A DNA stretch of 7,059 nucleotides from Desulfosudis sp034189195 (GCA_034189195.1 JAXHVI010000162.1:1-7059); one strand, 5' to 3'; counted from the first letter of the stretch, positions 1 through 6,505 are shown. Made by a program: numbers and translations. Notes: generated by a model from the sequence alone, not told the origin.

Positions 1-1279
1 CAATGGCGATAACCATACCGGTCATCGACAGCATGGACATGGCCGCCATGGCGATGCCGTAAAGACCGCCCAGTGTAGAGGCAACGTAAATGGCGATACA
101 GATGGCGATCACCGGCAGGGCAGTGGACTGCATGCTCACGGCCAGACCGGCGATGATGTTGGTGCCGTGGCCGGTTGTGGAGGCTTCGGCAATGTCTTTT
201 ACCGGCTGGTACTTGCCGGTGTAGTACTCGGTGATGATAACAATGACAACAGTCAGGATGATGCCGATCAATGAACAGTAGTAGATGTTCATGGCGTCCA
301 TGCCCTCAACGCCGGTGAGCATTTTCTTGGCCACAAAGTAGAAGGCCACGGCGGAAATGGCGGCCGCGCCGAACATGCCTTTGTACAGGGCGCCCATGAT
401 GTAATCGCTGCCTTCACGAAGCCGAACAAAGAAAATAGCAATGATGGAGGCGATGATGGACACCGCGCCGAGCACCAGCGGGAAGTTGATGGCAATGGAC
501 TGAACCTCGGGGCCGTTGGCCTTGAAGAAAAGCGCGCCCAGCAGCATGGCTGCCACGGCGGTGACGGCATAGGTCTCAAAAAGGTCGGCTGCCATGCCGG
601 CGCAGTCGCCCACGTTGTCGCCCACGTTATCGGCGATGGTGGCCGGGTTCCGGGGGTCGTCCTCTGGGATACCGGCTTCCACCTTGCCCACCAGGTCCGC
701 GCCCACGTCGGCGCCCTTGGTGAAGATACCGCCGCCCAGACGGGCGAAGATCGAGATCAGGCTGCCGCCGAAGCCCAGAGCAACCAGCGGAATAACCGCG
801 TTAACACCGACGAGCCCCTTGGAGAGCAGGAAGGTGTAGTAACCGGCGACCGCGGTCAGGGCCAGGCCGGCAACGATCATGCCGGTCACGGAACCGCCCC
901 TGAAGGCCATGGCAAGGCCCTTGGAAAGGCCGCCCCTGGCTGCTTCAGCGGTACGAACATTGGCGATAACCGAAACGCGCATGCCGATGTAACCCGCGAA
1001 GAAAGACGCGATGGCGCCAACGGCAAAGCCGATGGCGGTCAGAGAGCCCATGGTGACCCAGATGATGGCGCAGATGATGATGCCGGTGATTCCCATGCTT
1101 TTGGCCTGGCGGTTCAGGTAGGCGATGGCGCCTTCCTTGACCGCGTCGGCGATTTGGTTCATTCTCTCGTTGCCGGCGGGAGCGCTCTTGACGATGCCCG
1201 CCATGATCAGAGAGTAGATGATGCCCACCACTCCGATCAGGGTGCAGAGTAATGGCAGATTGCCTGTTAAAGCCTCCAT
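1..1279 (-). CDS. hppA: Membrane-bound ion-translocating pyrophosphatase, 5' part (C-terminus outside window)
   Basis: This enzyme hydrolyses cytoplasmic pyrophosphate and uses the energy to pump H+ (or Na+) across the inner membrane. The first 426 residues are present; family members usually have about 650-800. The N-terminus is a hydrophobic helix (residues 8-30), and several more membrane segments follow (about 64-100, 130-153, 160-178, 236-252, 264-285, 336-350, 386-402). The family signature is clear: DVGADLVGKVE at 191-201, then DDPRNP at 207-212 and the repeated acidic NVGDNVGD at 218-225, which bind Mg-PPi. LFETY (233-237) carries the Glu of the ion gate. EYYTG (351-355) and TGHGTN (369-374) are also typical. 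The last two resemble, from memory, the K+-independent H+-pumping type of Rhodospirillum rubrum, but the residue that decides K+ dependence lies beyond the window edge. The ATG at 1279 has an ideal Shine-Dalgarno. The gene starts 58 bases after pth. Family assignment is very secure; ion specificity is not. Confidence 0.97.
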   Translation of the reverse strand, partial: MEALTGNLPLLCTLIGVVGIIYSLIMAGIVKSAPAGNERMNQIADAVKEGAIAYLNRQAKSMGITGIIICAIIWVTMGSLTAIGFAVGAIASFFAGYIGMRVSVIANVRTAEAARGGLSKGLAMAFRGGSVTGMIVAGLALTAVAGYYTFLLSKGLVGVNAVIPLVALGFGGSLISIFARLGGGIFTKGADVGADLVGKVEAGIPEDDPRNPATIADNVGDNVGDCAGMAADLFETYAVTAVAAMLLGALFFKANGPEVQSIAINFPLVLGAVSIIASIIAIFFVRLREGSDYIMGALYKGMFGAAAISAVAFYFVAKKMLTGVEGMDAMNIYYCSLIGIILTVVIVIITEYYTGKYQPVKDIAEASTTGHGTNIIAGLAVSMQSTALPVIAICIAIYVASTLGGLYGIAMAAMSMLSMTGMVIAI

Positions 1280-1283
1280 TTTT

Positions 1284-1290
1284 CCTCCTT
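1284..1290 (-). promoter_or_regulatory. Strong ribosome binding site of hppA
   Basis: AAGGAGG reads on the minus strand four bases before the ATG at 1279. It is nearly a full complement of the 16S 3' end and is the best Shine-Dalgarno in the window. It fixes the hppA start and suggests high translation. I see no convincing -35/-10 pair in the AT-rich 1280-1337 gap after pth, so whether hppA has its own promoter is open. Confidence 0.85.
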
Positions 1291-1337
1291 GTTTGTTTTA
1301 GTTGCTGGTTTATATTTCTCTACAAAAATACCTGTTG

Positions 1338-1919
1338 TTACCGTGCGCCATGAAGCCTGTTCATGGCGGCTGCGGCGCCCTCTTTCAGGATCGCCGTAAC
1401 GGTTTCCCCGGCCTGCTGTATCAGCGTGTCCAGGTGTTCCAGCTCTTCTGCTGAAAATCGTCCCAGCACATGGCCGACAACCCCCTTCCGGGCGCCGGGG
1501 TGGTCGATACCGATGCGGACACGGACAAAGTCATCCGTGCCAAAGGTATCGATGATCGATTTGATGCCGTTGTGTCCGCCGTGACCTCCTTTCGTTTTTA
1601 TTTTTAATTTTCCAAAAGCAAGATCGATGTCGTCGTGTATGATCAACATTTGCCTGCTTGATATTTTTAAATATTGTGCCATCCGGAAAAGCGGCGGCCC
1701 GCTGTTGTTCATGAACGCCTGGGGTTTTACCGCCACCACCGGTTGTCCCTCGATTTTTCCTGTGCCGTACAGGCACCCGCTTTTTGTTCTCTCCATGGCA
1801 AAAGAAAACCGTTCGGCCAGCCGGTCAATCACCATGAACCCGATGTTGTGCCGGGTGCGGGCGTAATCGTTTCCCGGGTTGCCGAGCCCCGCCAGCAGAT
1901 AGGGTTCCGTTGCATACAT
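1338..1919 (-). CDS. pth: Peptidyl-tRNA hydrolase
   Basis: This cytoplasmic enzyme cleaves the ester bond of peptidyl-tRNAs that drop off stalled ribosomes, so the tRNA can be reused. The product has 193 residues, the usual size of bacterial Pth. It opens with LAGLGNPG (9-16). Asn14 and the catalytic His24 (in RTRHNIGF) match Asn10 and His20 of the E. coli enzyme. FMNNSG (69-74) and HDDIDL (95-100, with the Asp that activates His) follow. GGHGGHNG (111-118) holds the Asn matching E. coli Asn114. The ATG at 1919 is fixed on the upstream side by an in-frame TGA only two codons before it (1923-1925). No good Shine-Dalgarno precedes it, so translation may rely on coupling to rplY, which ends 40 bases upstream. 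The rplY-pth pair is a common bacterial arrangement. Confidence 0.98.
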   Translation of the reverse strand: MYATEPYLLAGLGNPGNDYARTRHNIGFMVIDRLAERFSFAMERTKSGCLYGTGKIEGQPVVAVKPQAFMNNSGPPLFRMAQYLKISSRQMLIIHDDIDLAFGKLKIKTKGGHGGHNGIKSIIDTFGTDDFVRVRIGIDHPGARKGVVGHVLGRFSAEELEHLDTLIQQAGETVTAILKEGAAAAMNRLHGAR

Positions 1920-1959
1920 GCATCACTGAATAGAAAAAACCGCATTGACAGGCTTTGGT

Positions 1960-2598
1960 TTATTCGTCGTCGCCTTTTTCTGTTTTCGCGGCCTCGGCTC
2001 CTTCTTCCAGGGCCTCTTCTTCCCCTTCGGCAGCCTTTTCCTTGGTGGGCGCGGCCACGGCGATGACCGTGAAGTTGACCTCATGCACCAGTTCGACCCC
2101 CTCCGGGGCTTCGATATCGGCCACGTGAACCGAATCCCCGATCTCAAGAGCACTGATGTCGATGGTAATGGATTCCGGAATAAGTCCCGGCAGACAGCGC
2201 ACTTCCAGTTCTCTTCGAATCAGCTGAAGCACGCCCCCCTCTTTTTCGCCCTTGCACACACCCGTTGTGGCAACCGGGACATGCGTGGTGATTTTCTTGG
2301 TCAGATCCACTTCGTGAAAATCGGCGTGAATCAGTTTCAGGGAGACCGGGTGTTGCTGGAGCTCCTTGAGCATGACGGTTTTTGACGCGGCCCCGCCGTC
2401 AATGACGAGGGAGAGGAGGGCCTGCTGACCGGCGTCCCTGAGCAGAAGGCGAAAAGTGTGATCGTCCACTGCAAGGGGAAGCGGTTCGTTTTTATGACCA
2501 TACACTATTGCGGGAACAAACCCCTGGCGCCGCAGCGCCTTGGGGGTGGGTCCACCCGCCATCTGACGTGTTTTGACTTGCAGTTCCTTTAATTCCAT
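1960..2598 (-). CDS. rplY: 50S ribosomal protein L25, long TL5/CTC type
   Basis: This protein binds 5S rRNA in the central protuberance of the large ribosomal subunit. At 212 residues it is the two-domain form (TL5 of Thermus, general stress protein Ctc of Bacillus), not the short E. coli L25 of about 94 residues. The N-terminal L25 domain runs from about 5 to 98, with RRQGFVPAIVYG at 23-34 and the conserved DFHEVD at 93-98. The C-terminal beta-rich TL5/CTC domain runs from about 101 to 183, with LEIGDSVHVADI at 151-162. A low-complexity acidic, Ala/Glu-rich tail (186-212) ends in GDDE; such tails are common and variable in this family. The ATG at 2598 is preceded by AAAGGA at 2609-2614, ten bases away. 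The gene lies 52 bases after prs and 40 before pth, and is probably cotranscribed with both. Confidence 0.97.
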   Translation of the reverse strand: MELKELQVKTRQMAGGPTPKALRRQGFVPAIVYGHKNEPLPLAVDDHTFRLLLRDAGQQALLSLVIDGGAASKTVMLKELQQHPVSLKLIHADFHEVDLTKKITTHVPVATTGVCKGEKEGGVLQLIRRELEVRCLPGLIPESITIDISALEIGDSVHVADIEAPEGVELVHEVNFTVIAVAAPTKEKAAEGEEEALEEGAEAAKTEKGDDE

Positions 2599-2650
2599 GT
2601 TTCAAAAATCCTTTGTTTCTTTATATTTTTGGTAAGCGCAATGGACGGGG

Positions 2651-3604
2651 CTATACAAAAAGAGAGGTGACCGAATCGCCCCTGTAGCTTCGTATCATGG
2701 CCTCTCCCACCAGGTCGGCGATGGAGAGGACCTCTATTTTATTGCACTGTTTCGCATTTTCATTCAGCGGCACCGTGTCGGTGACGATAATCTGTTTGAG
2801 TCTGGAGCCGGTGATGCGGTCGACCGCCGGGCCGGACAGCACCGGATGCACGCAGCAGGCATTCACTTCCCTGGCGCCCTTGGCGTCCAGGGCCGCCGCC
2901 GCCTCGGTCAGAGTGCCGGCGGTGTCCACCATGTCGTCTAAGATAATGGCGATTTTATCCTTTACGTCACCGATGACCGCCATGGCCTGGGCCTGGTTGG
3001 GAGCGGAGCGGCGCTTGTCCACAATGGCCAGTTCCGCGTCCAGGCGTTTGGCAAAGGCCCGTGCCCGCTCCACACCGCCGGCGTCGGGAGAGACAATCAC
3101 CAGGTTGTCGGTGGGAAAGTGTTTTTTAATGTGGGTGATCAGCACCGGGGCGGCAAACAGGTTGTCTACCGGCACATTGAAAAAGCCCTGAATCTGTCCG
3201 GCATGCAGGTCCAGGGTGATGATCTTGTTGGCACCGGACTGGGTGAGCAGGTCAGCCACCAGTTTGGCGCTGATCGGCACCCGGGGCGCCACCTTCTTGT
3301 CCTGGCGGGCATACCCGTAATAGGGGATCACCGCGGTGATCTTGCTGACCGAGGAGCGTTTGAGCGCATCAAGCATCAGCAGCAGTTCCACCAGGTTATC
3401 GTTGACCGGCGCGCAGGTGGACTGGATCAGAAACACGTCCTTGCGCCGGACGTTCTCGTTGATTTCGATCTGGACTTCGCCGTCGCTGAACCGGGATACC
3501 TTGGCCTTTCCCAGGGGCCGCCCCAGGTAGGCGCAGATTTTTTTCGCCAGCCCGGGATTGGCGTTTCCCGAAAAAATTTTAAAATCGTTGTTCTGTTCCT
3601 TCAA
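2651..3604 (-). CDS. prs: Ribose-phosphate pyrophosphokinase (PRPP synthetase), class I
   Basis: Prs transfers pyrophosphate from ATP to ribose 5-phosphate. The product, PRPP, feeds purine, pyrimidine, histidine, tryptophan and NAD synthesis in the cytoplasm. From the TTG at 3604 the protein has 317 residues, close to the family norm of about 315, and FKIFSGNANPGLA begins at residue 8. It carries YGYARQDKK (96-104, ATP binding), DLHAGQIQG (132-140, with the catalytic-site His), the flexible-loop VDKRR (195-199) and the PRPP signature DDMVDTAGT (223-231). The reading frame also allows a GTG start at 3634 (327 residues). I prefer TTG because AAGGA lies seven bases before it. The GTG stands only nine bases from the tRNA CCA end, has no Shine-Dalgarno of its own and would add ten atypical charged residues. 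The family call is certain; the start is likely but not proven. Confidence 0.96.
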   Translation of the reverse strand: MKEQNNDFKIFSGNANPGLAKKICAYLGRPLGKAKVSRFSDGEVQIEINENVRRKDVFLIQSTCAPVNDNLVELLLMLDALKRSSVSKITAVIPYYGYARQDKKVAPRVPISAKLVADLLTQSGANKIITLDLHAGQIQGFFNVPVDNLFAAPVLITHIKKHFPTDNLVIVSPDAGGVERARAFAKRLDAELAIVDKRRSAPNQAQAMAVIGDVKDKIAIILDDMVDTAGTLTEAAAALDAKGAREVNACCVHPVLSGPAVDRITGSRLKQIIVTDTVPLNENAKQCNKIEVLSIADLVGEAMIRSYRGDSVTSLFV

Positions 3605-3611
3605 TGGCCTG

Positions 3612-3616
3612 TCCTT
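3612..3616 (-). promoter_or_regulatory. Ribosome binding site supporting the TTG start of prs
   Basis: AAGGA on the minus strand lies seven bases before the TTG at 3604. It falls in the short leader that would remain on the prs mRNA after the tRNA-Gln is cut away at 3644. The competing GTG at 3634 would have to use sequence inside the tRNA 3' end. Confidence 0.6.
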
Positions 3617-3643
3617 ATCTCTTTTTTCCGGCACCGTATCCGG

Positions 3644-3719
3644 TGGCTGGGGCGGGAGGATTCGAACCTCCGAATGCAGGAATCAAAATCCTGTGTCTTT
3701 ACCGCTTGACGACGCCCCA
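3644..3719 (-). tRNA. tRNA-Gln (anticodon UUG), CCA encoded
   Basis: A complete 76-base tRNA. The acceptor stem pairs TGGGGCG (3713-3719) with CGCCCCA (3648-3654), giving the weak U1-A72 pair, discriminator G73 and encoded CCA (3644-3646). These features are typical of glutamine tRNAs. The D arm has a three-base stem (GTC/GAC) with GG in its loop. The anticodon stem CAGGA/TCCTG encloses TTTTGAT, giving anticodon TTG, which reads CAA and, by wobble, CAG. The variable loop is CATTC, and the T arm GGAGG/CCTCC encloses TTCGAAT. The gene sits 22 bases after the ispE stop and 39 before the preferred prs start, so it is probably part of their transcript and released by processing. Many bacteria charge this tRNA first with Glu and then amidate it; nothing here shows which route is used. 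Confidence 0.98.
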
Positions 3720-3741
3720 GTGCAAAGGCTCCATTTTTCGG

Positions 3742-4599
3742 TCAAGCCGTATGTCCAGCCGTCAGTAATGTCGCGCAAAACAGCCGTTCTCCCGTCTGCC
3801 GGGGAATTGCCGCACAGGCCTGTTTTGCCGCTGTCTGGTTCTCAAAAACGCCGAACACGGAAGGGCCGCTGCCGGACATCAGAACACCCAGTGCGCCGGC
3901 GGCCGCCAGTCTTTTCTTGGCGGCCCCTATCTCCGGATACCGCTCCAGGGTAACCGTTTCCAGATCGTTTTCAAGGTGTTTTGCAAACTCAAAAGGCGTC
4001 TGTTCTGTAAAAGAATGAATCGTAGAAATTTTTTTATTATTTGTCAATGTTAAATTGAAACTTTTGTAGATGTCGCCGGTGGAAACAGGAATGTCCGGAT
4101 GGATCACCACCACCGGCAGAGCAGGCAGGAGAGGGTAGTGGACAAGGCGGTTTCCGATGCCGGTGGCAAGGGCCGGCCGGCCGAAGATGAAAAACGGCAC
4201 ATCCGCGCCCAGAAGGGCCCCCAGCTCCAGAAGGCGATCCATGGAGAACGGCCGCCCGAACCGGTTGTTGAGCCACACCAGGACCGTTGCGGCGTTGCTG
4301 CTGCCGCCGCCCAGGCCGGCGGCCACCGGAATGTGCTTGACAAGGAGGATGGAGACCCCGGCCTGAATGCCGGTATGTTCAAAAAAGAGGGTTGCGGCCC
4401 GGTGGGCCAGGTTGGAGGCACCGGAAGGGATTGCTGAATGGCCGCACCGGACCGAAACGCCGCTGCCGGTGAGTTCGAATGTCAGCTCGTCAAACAGGCT
4501 GATGCCGCACATCAGGGTAAAAAGATCGTGATACCCGTCGGGCCGCTTGCCGGTGACGTGCAAAAACAGGTTGATTTTGGCAGGGGACAGCACCTTCAT
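3742..4599 (-). CDS. ispE: 4-diphosphocytidyl-2-C-methyl-D-erythritol kinase
   Basis: IspE is the GHMP-family kinase that uses ATP to phosphorylate the 2-hydroxyl of CDP-methylerythritol in the non-mevalonate (MEP) isoprenoid pathway, in the cytoplasm. The 285 residues from the ATG at 4599 match the usual family length. The N-terminus SPAKINLFLHVTGKRPDGYH (5-24) holds the conserved Lys8. The glycine-rich ATP loop PVAAGLGGGSSNAA lies at 91-104, GADVPFF (131-137) carries the catalytic Asp133, and the C-terminal GHMP motif MSGSGPSVFG is at 241-250. The frame continues upstream to GTG 4665 and ATG 4620. Those starts would run through a strong hairpin and add a tail that does not belong to the family, whereas the ATG at 4599 has AGGGG seven bases before it. 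tRNA-Gln and prs follow directly. Confidence 0.97.
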   Translation of the reverse strand: MKVLSPAKINLFLHVTGKRPDGYHDLFTLMCGISLFDELTFELTGSGVSVRCGHSAIPSGASNLAHRAATLFFEHTGIQAGVSILLVKHIPVAAGLGGGSSNAATVLVWLNNRFGRPFSMDRLLELGALLGADVPFFIFGRPALATGIGNRLVHYPLLPALPVVVIHPDIPVSTGDIYKSFNLTLTNNKKISTIHSFTEQTPFEFAKHLENDLETVTLERYPEIGAAKKRLAAAGALGVLMSGSGPSVFGVFENQTAAKQACAAIPRQTGERLFCATLLTAGHTA

Positions 4600-4606
4600 G
4601 ACGAAA

Positions 4607-4611
4607 CCCCT
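4607..4611 (-). promoter_or_regulatory. Ribosome binding site fixing the ispE start
   Basis: AGGGG on the minus strand lies seven bases before the ATG at 4599, the start that gives the family N-terminus MKVLSPAKIN. It is moderately good and decides against the upstream in-frame ATG at 4620, which directly follows a hairpin and has no such site. Confidence 0.6.
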
Positions 4612-4620
4612 GGTTACCAT

Positions 4621-4662
4621 AAAACGGCAGGCGCTGATATCGGGAGATATCAAGCGCCTGCC
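4621..4662 (-). terminator. Strong hairpin with short T-tract between htrA and ispE (terminator or attenuator)
   Basis: The arms 4626-4641 and 4646-4662 form a 16-bp stem with one unpaired base and a four-base loop. The outer ten pairs are GC-rich (GGCAGGCGCT); the inner six are GATATC. On the minus strand the stem is followed by G and four Ts (4621-4624). It resembles a modest Rho-independent terminator for htrA. However, it ends 26 bases before the ispE ATG, which leaves no room for a separate ispE promoter downstream. RNA for ispE must therefore pass through it, so a leaky terminator, a leader attenuator or a stabilising stem are all possible. It could also be a dispersed REP-like repeat. 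Confidence 0.5.
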
Positions 4663-4690
4663 CACATTATCCGGTGTTGTCGCCCGCTAC

Positions 4691-4716
4691 CCCGGATGTT
4701 TTATGCAAGATCCGGG
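4691..4716 (-). repeat. Inverted repeat directly after the htrA stop codon
   Basis: CCCGGAT (4691-4697) pairs with ATCCGGG (4710-4716) around a 12-base AT-rich loop. The stem begins immediately after the htrA TAG (4717-4719). No T-run follows on the minus strand, so it is not a standard terminator. It may protect the htrA mRNA 3' end or act together with the larger hairpin about 30 bases downstream. Confidence 0.45.
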
Positions 4717-6174
4717 CTACCGGGTGGTTTTTATCACCATGAACATGCCGTTGGATTTTCGAATCAGGATCAGCAGGGGGTCTCCCTCCTTGATGCCTTT
4801 CAGGACGGCTTCAAAGTCGGCCGTGTTCTGAATGCGCCGCCGGTTGATCTCCCGAATCACATCCCCCGGCTGAATGCCGGCCCGGTCGCCCTTTCCACCG
4901 GGTGTCACTTCAGACACGTACACGCCCTCGGTGCTGTTCAGGTTCAGTTTTCTGGCCACATCTTCAGTGATGTCGGACACTTCCAGGTCCAGGGCGCTCT
5001 GGGTGCCGCCATCTGATTTGCCCGCCACTCGGGTGTCGTCCCGCTCCGTGATCTTGACGGTTACGGTCTTTTTCTTTCCGTCCCGCAGCAGCATTATCTT
5101 GATGGTTTCTCCCACGGGCAGGCCGGCGATCATGGCGGAAAGATCCCGGCTGTCTTTAATCTCTTTACCGTTGACCTCAAGAATGATGTCCTGGGTCTTG
5201 ATGCCGGCCTTGTCCGCCGGATCCCCGGGAAAGACCTCGGTGACCAGCGCCCCCTTGCCGCTTTCCAGGTTGTAGTACTCGGCCATCTCTTTGCTCACCG
5301 GTTGAATGCCCACCCCCAGCCAGCCACGAATCACATGGCCCCTGGTCTCCAGCTGTTCGAGAATATTTCTGGCAAGGTTGGCGGGAATGGCAAACCCGAT
5401 GCCCTGGCCGCTGGCAATGATAGCGGTGTTAATGCCCACCACCTCGCCGGCCAGGTTGACCAGGGGGCCGCCGCTGTTACCGGGGTTGATGGAAGCGTCG
5501 GTTTGAATAAAATCATCATAAGGCCCGGCCCCGATCACCCGGCCCTTGGCGCTGACGATGCCCGCGGTGACGGTCTGTTCAAGGCCGAAGGGGCTGCCGA
5601 TGGCCACCACCCACTCTCCCACCTTCAGGTCGTCCGAATCGCCCAGATCCAGGCTGGGAAGAGAGCGCCCGGCCTCGATTTCCAGCAGGGCCAGGTCGGT
5701 GTTGGCGTCGGTGCCCACCACCTTGGCGTCAAACTCATCACCGTTTTTGAGCTTGACGATGATTTTATCCGCGTTTTCCACCACGTGGTTGTTGGTGACG
5801 ATCAGCCCCCGTGAATCAATGATAAAACCGGAGCCCAGGCTGCGCTGCTTGAACTGCCGGCCGTGGGGGGCATTGAAAAACCGCTCGAAAAAATCGTTAA
5901 ACGGGTCGTTTTCCCCAAAGGGGGAATTAAAAAAGTGGCGGTACATGCGGTCGCTCTGGGCCGTTGTGGTTTCGGTGCGAATGTTGACCACGGCCGGACC
6001 GATGGCGTCGGCCAGTTCGCTGAACGATTCGGGAATCAGGGCCGGTTGCTTTTGAATCACGGCCAGGGCCGTCGTGTTCATGGTAAAAAACAGGGCAAGC
6101 AGGACAAGGGCCATTCCGGCGCCCGTCACGCACCGCCTGGTGATTGTCGCGGGGAGAGTGGCGTAGTGTTTCAT
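4717..6174 (-). CDS. htrA: Periplasmic serine protease/chaperone of the Do (HtrA/DegP) family
   Basis: HtrA degrades or refolds damaged envelope proteins in the periplasm. The 485 residues fit the two-PDZ DegP/DegQ class. The N-terminus is a signal peptide with basic residues before a hydrophobic stretch (19-38) and a likely cleavage site after TALA (38). A Phe-rich segment (81-100) corresponds to the LA loop that controls oligomer state. The trypsin-like domain has its full triad: His130 in TNNHVV, Asp160 in TDLALL and Ser234 in GNSGGP. PDZ1 spans about 282-375, beginning near RGWLGVGIQ (283-291), and PDZ2 spans about 393-480, with GVYVSEV at 417-423. The short PDZ1-PDZ2 linker is charged. 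The ATG at 6174 overlaps the DUF1844 stop (ATGA) and has AAGGAGAAGGA (6181-6191) six bases upstream. Which of DegP, DegQ or MucD it matches best cannot be told here. Heat-shock or envelope-stress control is typical, but no such promoter is evident. Confidence 0.97.
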   Translation of the reverse strand: MKHYATLPATITRRCVTGAGMALVLLALFFTMNTTALAVIQKQPALIPESFSELADAIGPAVVNIRTETTTAQSDRMYRHFFNSPFGENDPFNDFFERFFNAPHGRQFKQRSLGSGFIIDSRGLIVTNNHVVENADKIIVKLKNGDEFDAKVVGTDANTDLALLEIEAGRSLPSLDLGDSDDLKVGEWVVAIGSPFGLEQTVTAGIVSAKGRVIGAGPYDDFIQTDASINPGNSGGPLVNLAGEVVGINTAIIASGQGIGFAIPANLARNILEQLETRGHVIRGWLGVGIQPVSKEMAEYYNLESGKGALVTEVFPGDPADKAGIKTQDIILEVNGKEIKDSRDLSAMIAGLPVGETIKIMLLRDGKKKTVTVKITERDDTRVAGKSDGGTQSALDLEVSDITEDVARKLNLNSTEGVYVSEVTPGGKGDRAGIQPGDVIREINRRRIQNTADFEAVLKGIKEGDPLLILIRKSNGMFMVIKTTR

Positions 6175-6497
6175 TTGCTGTCCTTCTCCTTTACGTAAAG
6201 AATTCGCAGGTCGCGAAGTGCCGTTTCCAGCAGCCTCTTTTCTTCATCGGTCAGGTTGCCGGCGGTTTTTTCCTTTAACATGCCGATAATGTCGATGGTC
6301 TGCTTGGCCACGGCCAGGTTTTTCTCTGTTTTGCCGGACACGGGGTCGGCAATGGCGCCCAGGTGTACCAGGGCCGATGAGTTGAGGGAAAAGACAAAGG
6401 TGGAAAAGTTGATGGCCGGCAGCCGGCTTTCCGTTTTTCGGGAGTTGTTCCTGTCGTCTTCCTTGAGAATAAAGTCCTGGGATTCTGCAGCGCTCAT
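6171..6497 (-). CDS. DUF1844 domain protein of unknown function
   Basis: This small cytoplasmic protein (108 residues from the ATG at 6497) has no signal peptide or membrane segment. After a polar, probably disordered N-terminus it shows the DUF1844 pattern: NFSTFVFSLNSSALVHLG (30-47), AIADPVSGKTEKNLAVAKQ (48-66), TIDIIGMLKEKT (67-78), then GNLTDEEKRLLE (80-91) and LRDLRILYV (94-102). Two helical parts are likely. The family is widespread in Desulfobacterota, and I know of no biochemical role for it. The frame also permits a GTG at 6506 (111 residues), but GAGGAG at 6506-6511 lies eight bases before ATG 6497 and overlaps the GTG, so the ATG is favoured. Its TGA overlaps the htrA ATG, so the two are probably translationally coupled. 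A link to envelope protein quality control is only a guess from position. Confidence 0.9.
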   Translation of the reverse strand: MSAAESQDFILKEDDRNNSRKTESRLPAINFSTFVFSLNSSALVHLGAIADPVSGKTEKNLAVAKQTIDIIGMLKEKTAGNLTDEEKRLLETALRDLRILYVKEKDSK

Positions 6498-6505
6498 GGG
6501 GCTCA

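Noticed and set aside
289..839. Open frames of 96 and 81 residues inside the pyrophosphatase region
   Set aside because: The minus-strand pyrophosphatase frame is continuous and full of family motifs here. These frames are Pro/Ser-rich shadows.
1920..1959. T-run in the rplY-pth gap as a terminator
   Set aside because: Six Ts are present on the minus strand, but the preceding bases form no stable GC stem.
3119..3709. 196-residue open frame on the plus strand
   Set aside because: It is antisense to prs and runs into the tRNA. It has no recognisable motif, and the opposite strand encodes an unmistakable PRPP synthetase.
4600..4665. Upstream starts of ispE (GTG 4665, ATG 4620)
   Set aside because: They would translate through a strong hairpin, lack a good ribosome binding site and add residues not seen in the family.
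4666..4671. GATAAT as a -10 box for ispE
   Set aside because: No TTGACA-like sequence lies 16-18 bases upstream; that position is GC-rich. The evidence is too weak to call a promoter.
4438..5016. 192-residue open frame on the plus strand
   Set aside because: It is antisense to both ispE and htrA and crosses the hairpin region. It is a by-product of GC-biased third positions and has no family features.
5302..6055. Two plus-strand open frames (170 and 169 residues) opposite htrA
   Set aside because: They overlap each other and mirror the protease domain on the minus strand. Their composition is typical of antisense shadows.
6060..6174. Tat signal peptide in HtrA because of TRRCV
   Set aside because: The motif lacks the Phe-Leu positions, and the following stretch is strongly hydrophobic, as in ordinary Sec signals. 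Do-family proteases are Sec exported.
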